Origin: Prorocentrum cordatum
Taxonomy: Eukaryota; Sar; Dinophyceae; Prorocentrales; Prorocentraceae
DNA: 64,000 nt
NCBI GenBank assembly: GCA_963575745.1
Contig: CAUYUJ010015749.1
Coordinates: 58,501-122,500, forward strand
Direction of reading: 5' to 3'
The position numbers and the translations under genes were made by a program. Shown one piece after another: positions 23,750 through 34,862 of the stretch. The first letter of the stretch is position 1. Each line of letters starts with the position of its first letter. The notes under the pieces were generated by a model. It saw only the letters and a program-made list of their open reading frames with translations. It was not told where the DNA came from and did no database searches.

Positions 23750-24480
23750 CTTCTTCCTTTTTTACTCAAGGCCGGTGTTTTTGCTCGCCGCCGAAGGCCG
23801 CCGTACCAACCAGACCAGCGCTACCGCTCGAGAGTTCCCGTTTTTTCTTGCACTGGCGCGCTACTTTTTCTGTCATCGGCGCCGCCCCCAGCAACATCAA
23901 CGCTCCCGCTCGAGAATTCCCTTTTTTTGCTCAAGGCGGTGCTCCTCCTCGCCGCCGACAACCGCCGTCCCGACAAGACCAGCGCTCCCGCTCGAGACTT
24001 CGTTTTGTTTTACGCTGGTTTAGCGCCGTACTCTCTTCAGCATTGGCGCCGCTCCCAGCAACAACAGCGCTCCCGCTCGAAGCTTCATTTTTTTCCCTAG
24101 GACGGTGCTATTCTTCGCCGCCGACAGCCCCCATCCCGACAATATCACGGTTCCCGCTCGATACTTATCCCATTCTTACTCCAGGCGGTGTTCCTCCTCG
24201 CCGCCGACATCCGCCGTCCCAACAAAATCAGCGTTCCCGCTCGAGACGTCGTTTTGTTTTACGCTGGACTAGCGCCTTACTCTCTTCAGCATTGGCGCCG
24301 CTCCCAGCAACAACAGCGGTCCTGCTCGAGACTTCCTCCCTGTCCATTTCAGGCCATGTCCTTGCCTCGCCGCCGACAGCCCCCATCCCCACCATGGCAA
24401 TCCTGTCGCTCGATATTTCCTTGCGCTTTACACTTAGCTGGGGCTCCACTGGCGTTCTTGCATCGGCGCAGCAAGGCGCG
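23750..24480 (+). repeat. Tandem array with CGCTCCCGCTCGAGACTTC
   Basis: About nine imperfect units of 60-100 bp carry CGCTCCCGCTCGAGACTTC and CTCGCCGCCGACA. They are related to the 45-bp units of the composite repeats. No gene is supported. Confidence 0.7.
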
Positions 24481-24740
24481 GGCATGCGTTTTCGATGCGG
24501 GATGTGTTCTCCTCCCCTCCTCCTCCTCCAGTCCTCCTCCCCTCCTCCTTCCCTCCTCCTCCACAAGCGTCTTCCTCCTCCTCGTTCACCACACCTTTTC
24601 GGTCGTGGGGTTGCTGATTGCTGTTATTGAGGGGAGTGTCGACCTGGGGCACCGGGGCTTCGAGCCCGGCCTTCACAGCGGTGGAGGGCCAGGAGCCGCT
24701 GGCAGGTGGTGCAAGGGCTCTGTTGCCGGCCTTTTCCTTG

Positions 24741-25424
24741 ATTTCTCATTTCTGAAAAAAATTATTGTTGATCCCCTCCCACCGGTGCATACTGTTTTTT
24801 CTCAATCAAAGTGTGCCCCTCGACGCTCGCACCCTGTTTTTTGAAAGGGAAAGTCTTGATGCTCAAACTGGGCCCCTGGCCCCCGGGCTACAACAACAAC
24901 AACGGCTCCCGCCTAAGACTTCCTTACAATTTAGCCAGGACCCTCGCTCCCGCCCGAGACTTCGTCGCATTTTATTCAGGAATCGCGCTCTCGCTTGGGA
25001 TTCCTTACAATATATTCAGGAATCGCTCTCCCGGCGCTCTGGAGTCGCGCTCTCGCTGGAGATTTGCTTGCAACTTACTGAAGAATGGCCTTGCGTTGGA
25101 ATTTCCTGCAAGTTGCCCAAGCGCCGCGCTCCCGACACCCAGGCACCCAGGAGTCGCGCCCGTTGTGGCCCCATGTGCATGCCCTTCGTGGCCCCGCTGT
25201 CGCCATTTGCGTCCCCCTCACTGTCCTACGTGGCCCAGTTGCAACCCTCAGTGGCCCCATAGTTGCCTTCTGTGGCCCCGCATTATCTGCACTTCGTGGC
25301 CCCCGCTCGTTCGTGTTCTTCGTGCCCCCATACGCATTCCCTTCGTGTCCCCGCTGTCGCCCTTCGTGGCCTACTTCGTTTCCTTCGTGGCCCTGCTGTC
25401 GTTCTCTCTCGCTCTCGCTTTCGC

Positions 25425-25456
<32 letters not shown>

Positions 25457-25462
25457 TTCGAT

Positions 25463-25498
<36 letters not shown>

Positions 25499-25790
25499 GT
25501 GGTCGGTCCCCTGTCCGTCCCTCTTGGGGTCGGGTCGACGGTCCGCGGCCGCCCCGCCGATCAGCGCTGCCGCTGGCCAGGCCGACGGTCCGCGACCGCC
25601 CGCCGCTTGCCGGTGCCCGGCCTGCAGGGAAGAAAGGCATACCCTCCAAAAGGGGTTCGATCGAAGACGAAGAGGGCGGGTATCGAGGGTTTGGGAAATA
25701 GGCGTTATTGGACACTCGAGCATATAAGGGCGAACAGTCTTAAGATTATTGTTGCTGTTGTTGTTGCTGTTGTCGCTGTTGGTGCTGCAG
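24741..25790 (+). repeat. Composite dispersed repeat, copy 4
   Basis: The head TTGATTTCTCATTTCTGAAA is followed by 45-bp units (24900-25110) and the CTTCGTGGCCCC array (25150-25400). (TCG)n and a GC-rich block come next (25530-25620), then the tail AAAAGGGGTTCGATCGAAG..GGGAAATAGGCG and a (TTG)n/(CTG)n end. The GC-rich block and tail are near-identical to copy 3 in inverse orientation. Confidence 0.75.
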
Positions 25791-26820
25791 TTTTCGGCCT
25801 CGAGGCTTTCACGGCCCTTGGGGCGAACGACCCAGGATGAGGAGTTGGTTTTTGGAGAATGCCCGGGGGTCCAGGAGCCGTTTCCTTCAGGACCAGTCAC
25901 CTTCATGCCACAGTTTGTGCGCACCCGTGCACGCCTGGTCATCTGCTTTTTCCTGTCCCTCTTCCTATCCGTCGGCGTGTTTCCCTCGGCAACTCGCTCG
26001 GTTCGAAGTTCGCGAGCGATCGGTTGTGCGATCAGCACTGAGGGGATGCATTACTGGCGATGGGGGCGGGTGGGCGGAGCCTGCGAGGATAACGAAGAAC
26101 GATGCGGTGCAAATCTCCATGTCGAGCAGGTTCGACTACACCACCAAGGACTTTATCGAGTAGCCCTGTGCCACGGGCTGGATGTTGATCAGACAGGTTC
26201 GAGTCCGATGCCGCGTGCCAGAGAGAGGGAGAGAGGCAGGCACGCTGGGCGACGTCCTTCTACGATTTGGGAAGGGGCTTGTGCGGACGTGTCGAACATT
26301 CTAGGGCCTTGCCAGGATTATCCGCATGCACGGCTCGCCATTGAGAGGGCGCCCATCACCAGATCACTTTTTGTTTCGTGGAAGCCCTTCGGCTGCAGTG
26401 TAAACATATCTTAAGTGCCGATCTCGCAGCCTCTTGCGCAGGTATCCCGTAGCTACCTTCATGACGCCATCGTGTTTGTTTTTCCGTGTTTGCAGCAATT
26501 GCCAGCCAAGAAAGCATAGCAAGGTTCAGCTCGGGTCTGCCCTGTCTTTGATAGGGTCTGCAGTTTTCAGCTTGCACTGTGTTGTTTGGAGCCGGAGTGC
26601 ATCTTTTTTTATTGCCGTCTGGATCGTGTTGTGTTGGACCTCTTGCCCAGGCCAGGAAACAGCTGTTTGCGCAGGCCCGATGTCAGACCCTGCATCTGGA
26701 TATCACCAGGCGCCAGACCAACGTTGTGATTGTATTAAGTCACGGCGTCGTCTGGTCTGGAACGCTACATGGTTACTTACATGTTATGTGTTGTGTGTTA
26801 TGTTTATCCCTCTCTCTATA
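25791..26820. other. Unique sequence, no gene recognised
   Basis: The longest forward frame (25749-26414) has no recognisable domain. A short frame ending QISMSSRFDYTTKDFIE at 26163 reads like a protein C-terminus and could be a last exon, but nothing upstream supports a gene. A GGTTCGAGTCC box at about 26190 does not fold into a tRNA. Confidence 0.4.
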
Positions 26821-26974
26821 TATGTATGTTCTCTCTCTCTCTCTCTCTCCCTCTCTCTCTCTCTCTTCGTAATTGTTGTTGTGTTGTTCCTCTTTCTCTC
26901 TTTCTCTCTTTCTCTCTGTCTCTTCATTTGTCTCCCTCTCTCTCATTTGTGTTCTCTCTCTCTCTCTTCTCTCG

Positions 26975-27006
<32 letters not shown>

Positions 27007-27170
27007 TGATGTCCCTGTCTATAGTTGTCTTCTCCTTATACATATACAATTACACCTACATATGCATGGAGATGTACATGTACAAGCACATGTATACATG
27101 TATGTATATACCTAGATATACATCTACACATTTATGTATCTATATATATATATATACATATGTATGCGTG
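26821..27170. repeat. (CT)n and AT-rich simple repeats
   Basis: CT/CTTT dinucleotide tracts (26828-27005) are followed by TATA/CATA-rich simple sequence up to about 27170. Confidence 0.9.
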
Positions 27171-27235
27171 TCAAATGGATGAATACGCCCCTCACCCCCC
27201 TGGGGGCCCAGCACCTCGCCACCATCGGGCCCCTT

Positions 27236-27550
27236 TTTGTTACCCCCTCCCTGGCCTCCAAGAGGCCTCAAGACGGCCCGCGAGTCCAAGACAGCTTGAG
27301 CTACCCCGAGGACGGCCTAAGAGAGGCCCACGAGGACCCGAAGACTGACCAAGAGCGCCCCCAGAGCGCTCAAGATGGCCTCGAGGCCAAAATATGGATG
27401 ACCCGTGGGTTTGGGACAGTTTTACGGTTTTCGCCGCTGATAGTTTCCGACGGCCCCAGACGGCCCAAGGGGGCTTTCCGGAGACCCCCAAGGTAGCGTC
27501 AAGACGGCCCCAGAGATAGCCCAAGAAGGCTCCAAGATCGCTCCAGGAGG
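27236..27550 (-). repeat. Fragment of the CTTGGAGGCC array family, inverse orientation
   Basis: GGCCCGCGAGTCCAAGACAG-type and CCAAGACGGCCCC motifs are the reverse complement of the array words at 36.6-48 kb. A further fragment lies at 28530-28700. Confidence 0.6.
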
Positions 27551-27559
27551 GCGTCCGGG

Positions 27560-27626
27560 AGTGGAGTGGAGTGGAGTGGAGTGGAGTGGAGTGGAGTGGA
27601 GTGGAGTGGAGTGGAGTGCAGTGGAG
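27560..27626. repeat. (GAGTG)n pentanucleotide repeat
   Basis: About 13 nearly perfect GAGTG units. Confidence 0.95.
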
Positions 27627-29300
27627 CCCATCACAAAGTCGTGATTCGAATTACACCTACCTGCGGCACCCACCTGCCCTCCCCGCAGATCACGAAGCCG
27701 AACACGTCGATGTAGTCATGGAATTTTCACCACTATTTCAGGCTCCTGAGCCCCCACGAGAAGAAAACCCACAATACTTTCACCATTATTGGAGGTTCTT
27801 CGCCACCAGGGTAAAACCAAACGTGACCACGGAATGGCGTGCTTAACATGCCCACCAACCGACGCTGCATATTCTGAATGGAATAACGCAACTGGTACTG
27901 AATGCAGGCCGACCCGAGTATACGAGTCATGTCTCCTGACACCGCTGGAAACCAACGGCTGGGCGAAATGTTAGACAAGATCCACCCGAGCCTTATTGGC
28001 GAGCCACACTCCATTCACCAAAAACGTTAAGCAGCTTCAAAGCAGCTGCCCGCGCCAGGCCACGAAGGGAATCCAAAATTCGCCGCCTGCAAAAAAACAG
28101 TGCTAATGGTGCACCTCAACGAGCGCTATACCGAGCGAAAGCGGAACGAACATTTGGAATGCTAAATTGCGAACTGACCATAAAAAGCGAATTAATCCTT
28201 CCGAGGAACACCACCATTGAAGTACACCCAGGGACGGGGGGGGCTTTTGCATGGGAAAGCCCGCCAGCACCCCACGCGCTCCGCCCCTGGGGTGGGCCGC
28301 GCCGAAAGTGTCCAGGATGGAACAACAAACTGCCTTTGCATGTATACGTAATTCGTGAAACCCCCTCGGTCGTAGCCAACCTGTGAATTACGGCAGAACA
28401 ACCGAATACGAGGAAGTCACTCGGACCGACAGGATGCGACAAACACGTCGGCGACGAGGCGCCGAGGGTGGCTACATGGCTGGTTGGAGCCAACAGAGAC
28501 GGCTATGGACTTGCCTTGAGAAGCCGTTTGCTCTTAAGGAGGGCGTCTGGGAGGGCTCCAAGACAGCGCAGGAGGGCCTCAGGGTTGCCCCAGGTATCTC
28601 AGGGGGCGCCCAGCCTCCAGTAAGCCCCAGAAGGAAGGCCCCCAAGAAGGCCTCCAGAGGCCTCCCAACAGTCCCAGCTGGCCCCATGAGCTCTTCTCGT
28701 GGCGCGCCCTCCTAGGGCCGCCGTGGGCGCTTGAAAAATTATACTTGACGCGGAGATCCCTATATGTGCACCCCGTTTCCTGGCACGTCCCGCTGTGAGC
28801 GTCTGGGTGTAAGAACGAGTCCAAGTCGACGAGGGGTACGACGACGACGGCGACGACGACGGCGGCAGCTACGATGAGGGACAGCGACGACGACGGCAAC
28901 AACAACCAGACGGTGGGCAGATCCCGACGAGGCTTGCCCAAGAGAGTGTAGCACGACGACGACGACGAACCCATTTCGACACAGTACAACTTCGCGAAAA
29001 ATCACGACCGGAGCCTTAGGTCCAATCTTGCTGCGGCATTTTCCGAGCCGGCTCGACCTGTGATGGTCGCGGGGCCCGACATTTGGCGAGTACGGCCGAT
29101 GTGAAGAAATGTGACAGGTGGATCTCAGGGAAGAGCACGACGACGACGAGGACAACCCCCAGATTTGGCCTGAGGCGCGTTCTGGCGAGAAGCTCGAGGC
29201 GAATCCAGCCGTGGCCACGAGGGAGCCCCTGGAGGCCCAAAAGCCACCAAATCTTCACTCTCGATCCTGGACCCTCTGCCCTCGATCAGACCGATCCTCA
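27627..29300. other. Mostly unique sequence, no gene recognised
   Basis: Short frames occur on both strands, with an array-family fragment at 28530-28700 and GACGAC-rich patches at 28840-28970. None of the frames shows a domain. Confidence 0.4.
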
Positions 29301-29377
29301 ATCAACGACAATACGACCACCACCACCACCACCACGAGGACGACGATGACGACGACGATGACGATCACGACCACGAG

Positions 29378-29430
<53 letters not shown>

Positions 29431-29456
29431 TAACGACGATAACGACGACGACGATA

Positions 29457-29487
<31 letters not shown>

Positions 29488-29500
29488 TAAGCGACTTGGC
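29300..29500. repeat. (GAC)n / (CACCAC)n microsatellite
   Basis: A long GAC-triplet tract. Its frames encode poly-Thr, poly-Asp or poly-Arg only. Confidence 0.95.
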
Positions 29501-29537
29501 CAGAGCGCCCGCCCGCCGCGCCGGGGCGCCGTAGGAG

Positions 29538-29672
29538 CAGGCCCCCGCGCCCGGGGCCTACACGCCGAAGTTCGACTCCGTATCCACCATCAAGGCGGCA
29601 GAGAGGCCCGCGCTTTGGGGAGGGGCCCACAGCCGTGCCGCTCGCAGAACTGCTCACAGGGAGGAGGTCTAG
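29538..29672 (+). pseudogene. SHIPPO-like fragment (APGAYTPKFDSVSTI)
   Basis: One frame reads PAPGAYTPKFDSVSTIKAAE, then RPALWGG and a stop at about 29670. PxPGxYxP followed by a hydrophobic WGG/FG box resembles one SHIPPO unit. A second piece with SPKFDAVSTIL is read at about 29908-29940. Both lie next to (GGA)n. Probably exon remnants of a microtubule-associated repeat protein, but the evidence is short-motif only. Confidence 0.35.
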
Positions 29673-29689
29673 GGGGTGGAGGAGTTCTA

Positions 29690-29797
29690 TTGGGGGAGGA
29701 GGGGGGAGGAGGGAGGGAGGAGCAGGAGGAGGGGGGAGGAGGAGGAGGAGGAGGAGGAGGAGGAGGAGGAGGAGGAGGAGGAGGAGGAGGAGGAGGT
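29690..29797. repeat. (GGA)n microsatellite
   Basis: GGA triplets; simple repeat. Confidence 0.95.
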
Positions 29798-29979
29798 CTA
29801 GGCCTCCCAGATGAGGTGTGAGCAGATGGGGTTGGAGGATCGCGATGCATCGCCGATGCATTGTGGATGCGGCTCGATGTGCAGCTCGATTCTATCCACG
29901 CCGACGTCGCCGAAGTTTGACGCCGTGTCCACAATTTTGTTCCCGAGCGTCCTGCCCTGCACATGGGAAAGTGGCAGTC

Positions 29980-30735
29980 GCACCAGGTCCGGAGAAACAA
30001 TGGTCGGGAATCAGAGGCTTTGCCAACCTCTGCCGACGCCGCCATCCCCCCAAGCAGGCGCCAGATCACCCCTCGGCTGACACGTGCGCGCAGCTCTTAG
30101 CAACAGAAGTCTTAGCCACAGAAGACAGGCCACGAGAGCCGGGCGCGATGAAAGAAGACACGTGAAACCCAGTAGGAGGAGGAGGGGGAGGAGGAGGAGG
30201 AGCAGGAGGAGGAGGAGGAGGTGGAAGATAAGGAGGAAGGCCCGCTCACAGCCCCTAAGGCAGCCGGCGCGGCAGCGAAGCGCCCCCGCACCCGGCCACC
30301 AGCATGCTGTGCAGTGCCGTGCTGCTGGCAGCCACAGCGCTGGTCGGCGCCAGAGTGCGCGACAGCCCTCGCGACCCACTGATAGATGTTCAAGTCGTGG
30401 TGCTGCACACCGTCCTGCCAATCAACGCGATGCCGCCAGCACCCCACGCGCGCTGCTCAGCACCCTCGGACAGCTGAGTCGAGTTGCCCGACGCCGTGCT
30501 GCCTGTCGCCGCCCGCGTGCCCACAGTCGCGCTGCTCGCAACACTGCACATCCCAGCCACGGATGTCCGAGTAGCTCTGCTGCTCCCCGGTGTGTTGCTG
30601 GACGTCGTGCTGTTTGCCGCCGCCGCGTTGCCCACAACAGCCGTGCCACTGCTCGCCCCACTTCAGGATGTGGAGGTCGTGCGCGGGGGCAGCACGGCGG
30701 CTGCAGAGCGCGCGCTCGACCACGTCCGGCCCAGA
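29980..30735. other. No recognisable gene
   Basis: GC-rich sequence with a short (GGA)n at 30178-30235. It is open in several frames on both strands because stops are rare in such DNA. No domain is visible. Confidence 0.5.
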
Positions 30736-30738
30736 GCA

Positions 30739-30795
<57 letters not shown>
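30736..30795. repeat. (CTG)n microsatellite
   Basis: About 20 near-perfect CTG/GCT units directly before a MITE-like element. Confidence 0.95.
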
Positions 30796-30798
<3 letters not shown>

Positions 30799-30805
30799 AT
30801 ACTTA

Positions 30806-30992
30806 AGTCGGGCCTGTCCCCCTACAGGGGGATTTTCGGCGAAAAATGAAAAATACACCAAAAGTAATCAAAAAATAGTCCAAAAATAGTCAGGGGACGA
30901 TTTTTTGAATTTTGTTTTACCTTTTTGGTGCATTTCTGGGGTATTTTAATTTTTTTGTCGAAAATCCCCGTGTAGGGGGACACGCCCGACAT
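30806..30992. mobile_element. AT-rich MITE-like element with long inverted repeats
   Basis: AAGTCGGGCCTGTCCCCCTA at 30806 is mirrored by a reverse-complement arm ending in GACACGCCCGACAT near 30992. The arms pair over about 50 bp (GTCGGGC.TGTCCCCCTACA.GGGGATTTTCG). The interior is strikingly A/T-rich against GC-rich surroundings. It has no ORF. A one-arm relative lies at 34801. TATAC is present on both flanks, but the duplication cannot be called because the word is part of a palindrome. Confidence 0.7.
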
Positions 30993-31019
30993 AACTGTAT
31001 ACTTTCTTCGCCGTGCGCG

Positions 31020-31795
31020 ACACCGCCTCAGCTCAGCGCGCCCCGAGCGACACCGCCTCAGCGCACCCTTCTGCTCGGGCCTGGCTGCCAGCAGCGCCCG
31101 CGCGCCGGCCTCCTGGGAGACCCTCTGCGGCTGCGCCTGCGCCGCCCAGAAAAAGCTGCCTCGCCCTCCGCCGTCTCTGGAAGCGCGCGTGGAAGGAAAG
31201 GCTGCGCTGCCGCGCGCCGCAGAGCACGCACTGCTGCACGGCTGCTTGGGACCTGCGCCCACCGGTGTGTCTCAGGATAAAGAGGCCAGCTCGCCAGCGG
31301 TTGAGGGACCGCATGCCCTGGAGCACATCGCAGCAGAGCTCGCTCTGGAGAGCGGCCTCGAGATCCCTGACGGGTCCGTCGCAAAGAGTAAGCAGGGACT
31401 CTGGGCGGGGCGATCATGGGCTCGCCCTGGGCTGCCACTCCTCCAAGCACTTGCGCGCGACCTGCTGCTGGGCTGCCACATGTGGTAAGCCTCGCGCTGC
31501 TCCCCCGGGTGGGCCAGGGACTAGACCGGCCAGTCCTCTGCGCCTCAGCTCGAGAGCATCTTCCTGGACGGGCTTGCCTAAGACAGCCCCTCGGTCACGC
31601 GGGCATCCAGCAAGACCGACCGTTGCAGATCGTCCTCGGGAAGGGTCCACAGCCCGGCGCGCCAGCGCGCCACGTCAACCACGCCACGCCCTGCGCCGGG
31701 GATGACCCAGCCCAGTTCCGCCTTTGCTGCCGTCGAGGCCGTCGCGGGGGGGGCCCAGGAAAGCCCTGGCCCGTCTGCAATATTCGAAGAAGAAA
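31020..31795. other. No recognisable gene
   Basis: GC-rich unique sequence with overlapping low-complexity frames. No domain or repeat family is recognised. Confidence 0.5.
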
Positions 31796-31800
31796 AACCA

Positions 31801-31938
31801 CATAAACATAAACTTTTGGCGCTCCGCGCGGATTTCTTGGATTCGCGCTGGGCGGCCCCCCTGGCGGCGCTTCCGGCGCCACGGGGTCCAGCGCGGATCC
31901 AAGAAATCCGCGCGGAGTGCCAAAAGTTTATGTTTATT
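31801..31938. mobile_element. Foldback element with arms of about 51 bp
   Basis: The left arm (31801-31851) contains AAACTTTTGGCGCTCCGCGC and GGATTTCTTGGATTCGCGC. The right arm (31888-31938) is its reverse complement with about two mismatches. The loop of about 36 nt is GC-rich and itself partly palindromic (GGCGCTTCCGGCGCC). This is a classical hairpin MITE geometry with no coding capacity. Confidence 0.75.
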
Positions 31939-32106
31939 TTATTGTCTCTTCTTTGAAATACGGCTCGTCCAAAGCCGCCGCGCAGCCCTCCCCAACGCAC
32001 CGCAACCGCAGCCACCGCCCGAGGCGGAGGCCTCCTTGGATCTTCATGTCGAAGATACCCGCCGCAACTGTGAGGGGAACGTCGCCACTGGCCACTCGGC
32101 CCGCAG

Positions 32107-32175
32107 GAGGAGGAGGAGGAGGAGGAGGAGGAGGATCAGGATCAGGAGGAGGAGGAGGAGGAGGAGGAGGACGAG
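32107..32175. repeat. (GGA)n microsatellite
   Basis: GGA triplets, with sparse GAT. Confidence 0.9.
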
Positions 32176-32397
32176 GGAAGGAGGAGGATGAGTTCGTCCT
32201 CGTCCTCTTCGTTGTCGCCGCTTTCGGACCGTCAGGCTATTCCCGCCTCACCTCGGGGCGGCGGGGGGGAGGGGGCAGGCGGGCGCACGTGGCCCTGGCA
32301 CTGGATCGCCTGGCCTGGCCTCGGCGGCGCGGGGGGCTGCCGTTCGGCTCTTCCTCCTCGCTCGCTCCTCGCTGCTTTTCGCTGCCCCTGTCCTGCT

Positions 32398-32800
32398 CCT
32401 CCTCCTCCTCCTCCTCCTCCTTCCTCCTCCTCCGCTTCCTCCCCCTCCTCCTCCTCCTCCTCATCATCATCATCAGCATCATCAACATCATCATCAGCAT
32501 CAGCATCATCATCATCATCAGCAGCGTCATCATCATCATCGTCATCATCATCATCAGCATCAGCATCATCATCATCATCCGCAACATCAGCATCATCATC
32601 GTCATCGTCATCGTCATCGGCGTCGTCATCATCATCAGCAGCAGCAGCATCATCGTCATCACCATCATCAGCAGCGTCATCATCCTCATCAGCAGCAGCA
32701 TCAGCATCATCATCGTCGCCGTCGTCATCATCATCGTCATCGTCATCGTCATCGTCGTCGTCTTCATCGTCATCAACAGCATCGTCATCATCAACTTTGC
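32398..32800. repeat. (CTC)n then (CAT)n / (CGT)n microsatellite
   Basis: CTC triplets (32398-32465) pass into CATCAT/CAGCAT and CGTCAT triplets up to about 32800. CTC and CGCT motifs continue to 33170. Long frames here (Ser-, Asp- or Ile-rich) are repeat translations. Confidence 0.95.
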
Positions 32801-33245
32801 CCCCCTCCTCGCTCAGCCTCGCTCCTCGTTCCTCCTCGCGTCTCGTCGCCGACCCCCGCTCGCTCACTCGCTCACTCCTCGCCCAGCCTCCATCATCGCT
32901 CATCCTCGGTCCTGCCTCGCTCGCTCGCTCGCTCCGCACATCTCGACGCTCAGCCTGGCTCCTCCTGGCTCGCACCTCCTCGCTCCTCCTCCTCCTCCTC
33001 CTCCTCCTCCTCGCTCCTCCTCCTCCTCCTCCTGCCTCTTCCTCCTCGCTCGCTCCTCGCATCCTCTCGCTGCACCTCGTCTCGCCGCCTAGGTCGTCCT
33101 CCTCTGTTCCTTCCTCGCTCGCTCGCTCGCTCCTCGCTCCTCCTGCTCCTCCTCTTCATCCTCAGCTGGACTCGGCCTCGTGCCAGCGATGGGCAGAGAC
33201 TTGTACATACTCGTGTCTTCTCGGGCTATCCCGACGTCGAACTGT

Positions 33246-33278
<33 letters not shown>

Positions 33279-33354
33279 TCGCTCCTCTTCGACCTCCTCG
33301 CTCCTCGCTCCTCCTACGCCTTCCTCCTCGCCCCCTCGCCCCTCCCCCGCGGAC

Positions 33355-33830
33355 AGCGACGACGCCGGAGACGCTGAGGGCAACGACGGCGACGATGCTG
33401 AAATCGACGACGGCGAAAACGACGAAAAGGACGACGGCGGAAACGACGACGACGACGAAATGGACGAGGGTGGCGGCGACGAGGGCGGAGGCGGCGGCGA
33501 CGACGACGTCGACGACGATGACGGCGACGTCGATGACTACGAAAACGACGACGACGAAAACGACGAAAACGACGACGGCGAAAACGAAGACGACGACGGT
33601 GACGTCGACGACGACGACGACGACGACGAGGCGGAGGCCAAGGAGGAGGAGGAGGAGGACGACGACGAAGACGAAGAGGACGAAGAGGACAACGACGACG
33701 ACGACGACGAGGCCGAGGTCGAGGTCGAGGTCGATGACGACGGCGACGGCGACGGTGATGACGACGACGACGACGTTGACGAACACGAAGACGACGAAAA
33801 GGACGACGACGACGACGACGAGGCCGAGGT

Positions 33831-33869
<39 letters not shown>

Positions 33870-33920
33870 GGCCGAGGACGAGAACAAAAGCGGCGGCGAC
33901 GGGGGAGGCGGCGGCGACGA
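33355..33920. repeat. (GAC)n / (GAAAAC)n microsatellite
   Basis: About 560 bp of GACGAC with GAAAAC, GAGGTC and GGCGAC interruptions. The acidic frame (Asp/Glu) is typical repeat translation. Confidence 0.95.
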
Positions 33921-34085
33921 CGCACCGCGTATGCGGCCACAGGATTCATTTCGGGTCCTCCTCCCGCACTGGATTCAAGGACAACTCGGTGCCGCGCCCC
34001 CGGGGGGCTGCTCCGCCGGCCCGGACGACCAGGGGGTGGGCACCACGGGCCAGCACGAAGGAGGGGCATGAGGAGGAAACTGAGA

Positions 34086-34530
34086 AGGCGGAGGAGGAGG
34101 AGGAGGAGGAGGAGGAGGAGGGAGGAGGTCGGAGGAGGAGGAGGAGGAGGAGGAGGAGGAGGAGGGGGAGGGGGAGGGGGAGGAGGAGGAGGAGGGAGGA
34201 TGAGGAGGAGGAGGAGGGGGAGGGGAGGATGAGGAGGAGGAGGAGGAGGAGGACGACGAGGATGACGAGGAGGACGAGGAGGAGGAAACAAACATGGAGG
34301 TGGAGAAGGAGGGGAATGAAGAAGAGGAGGAGGAGGAGAAGGAGGAGGAAGAGGAGGAGGAGGAGGGGAATTAACGAGGAGAAGGAGGATGAGGAGCAGG
34401 AGGAGGAGGAGGGGAATTCACAAGGAGGAGGAAGAGGAGGAGGAGGAGGAGGAGGAGGAGGAGGAGGAGGATCAGGAGGAGGAGAAGGAGGAGGAGGAGG
34501 ATGAGGAGGAGGAGGTGTTGGACGAGGGGG
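34086..34530. repeat. (GGA)n microsatellite
   Basis: About 440 bp of GGA/GAG triplets. No gene. Confidence 0.95.
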
Positions 34531-34800
34531 AGGAGTGTCAAGCCACCGCGCGCTCGAGCGGGCTGTGCCCACGGGGAGGCTGGCCAGCGGCGGCAGGGCT
34601 CGCGCGTGTCGCCATGTCCTGCTGCAGGGGCCCCGTGCCTCGCCCCTGCCGCGGGGTCCGCGGCCGCGCCAGCGGCGGCCTGCCGCGCTGCACGCGCGAC
34701 GCGGCGCCTCGTGAGGGCGACTGTCGCGGCGACAGTGCCTGGCACAGGCGGGGCCGCCAAGCCAGAGCGAACGCCCACACCCTGCTGAGGGTAGCGTCGA

Positions 34801-34862
34801 GTCGGGCCTGTCCCTCTACGGGAAGAGTAGTCGAAAATAGTCAACAGTAGTCTGGGGACGAA
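34801..34862. mobile_element. Single arm related to the MITE-like element at 30806
   Basis: GTCGGGCCTGTCCCTCTACG is followed by AGTCGAAAATAGTC and AGTCTGGGGACGA. The same words occur in the left half of the 30806 element. The opposite arm is absent, so this is a truncated copy. Confidence 0.55.

Noticed and set aside
26163-26225. tRNA-like B box GGTTCGAGTCC
   Set aside because: Neither a T stem nor an acceptor stem can be formed around it.
27560-27626. (GAGTG)n as telomere or centromere repeat
   Set aside because: Only about 67 bp and isolated; simple slippage is enough.
32188-34071. 627-aa Ser/Asp-rich ORF
   Set aside because: It translates CTC, CAT and GAC microsatellites end to end. No unique domain is included.
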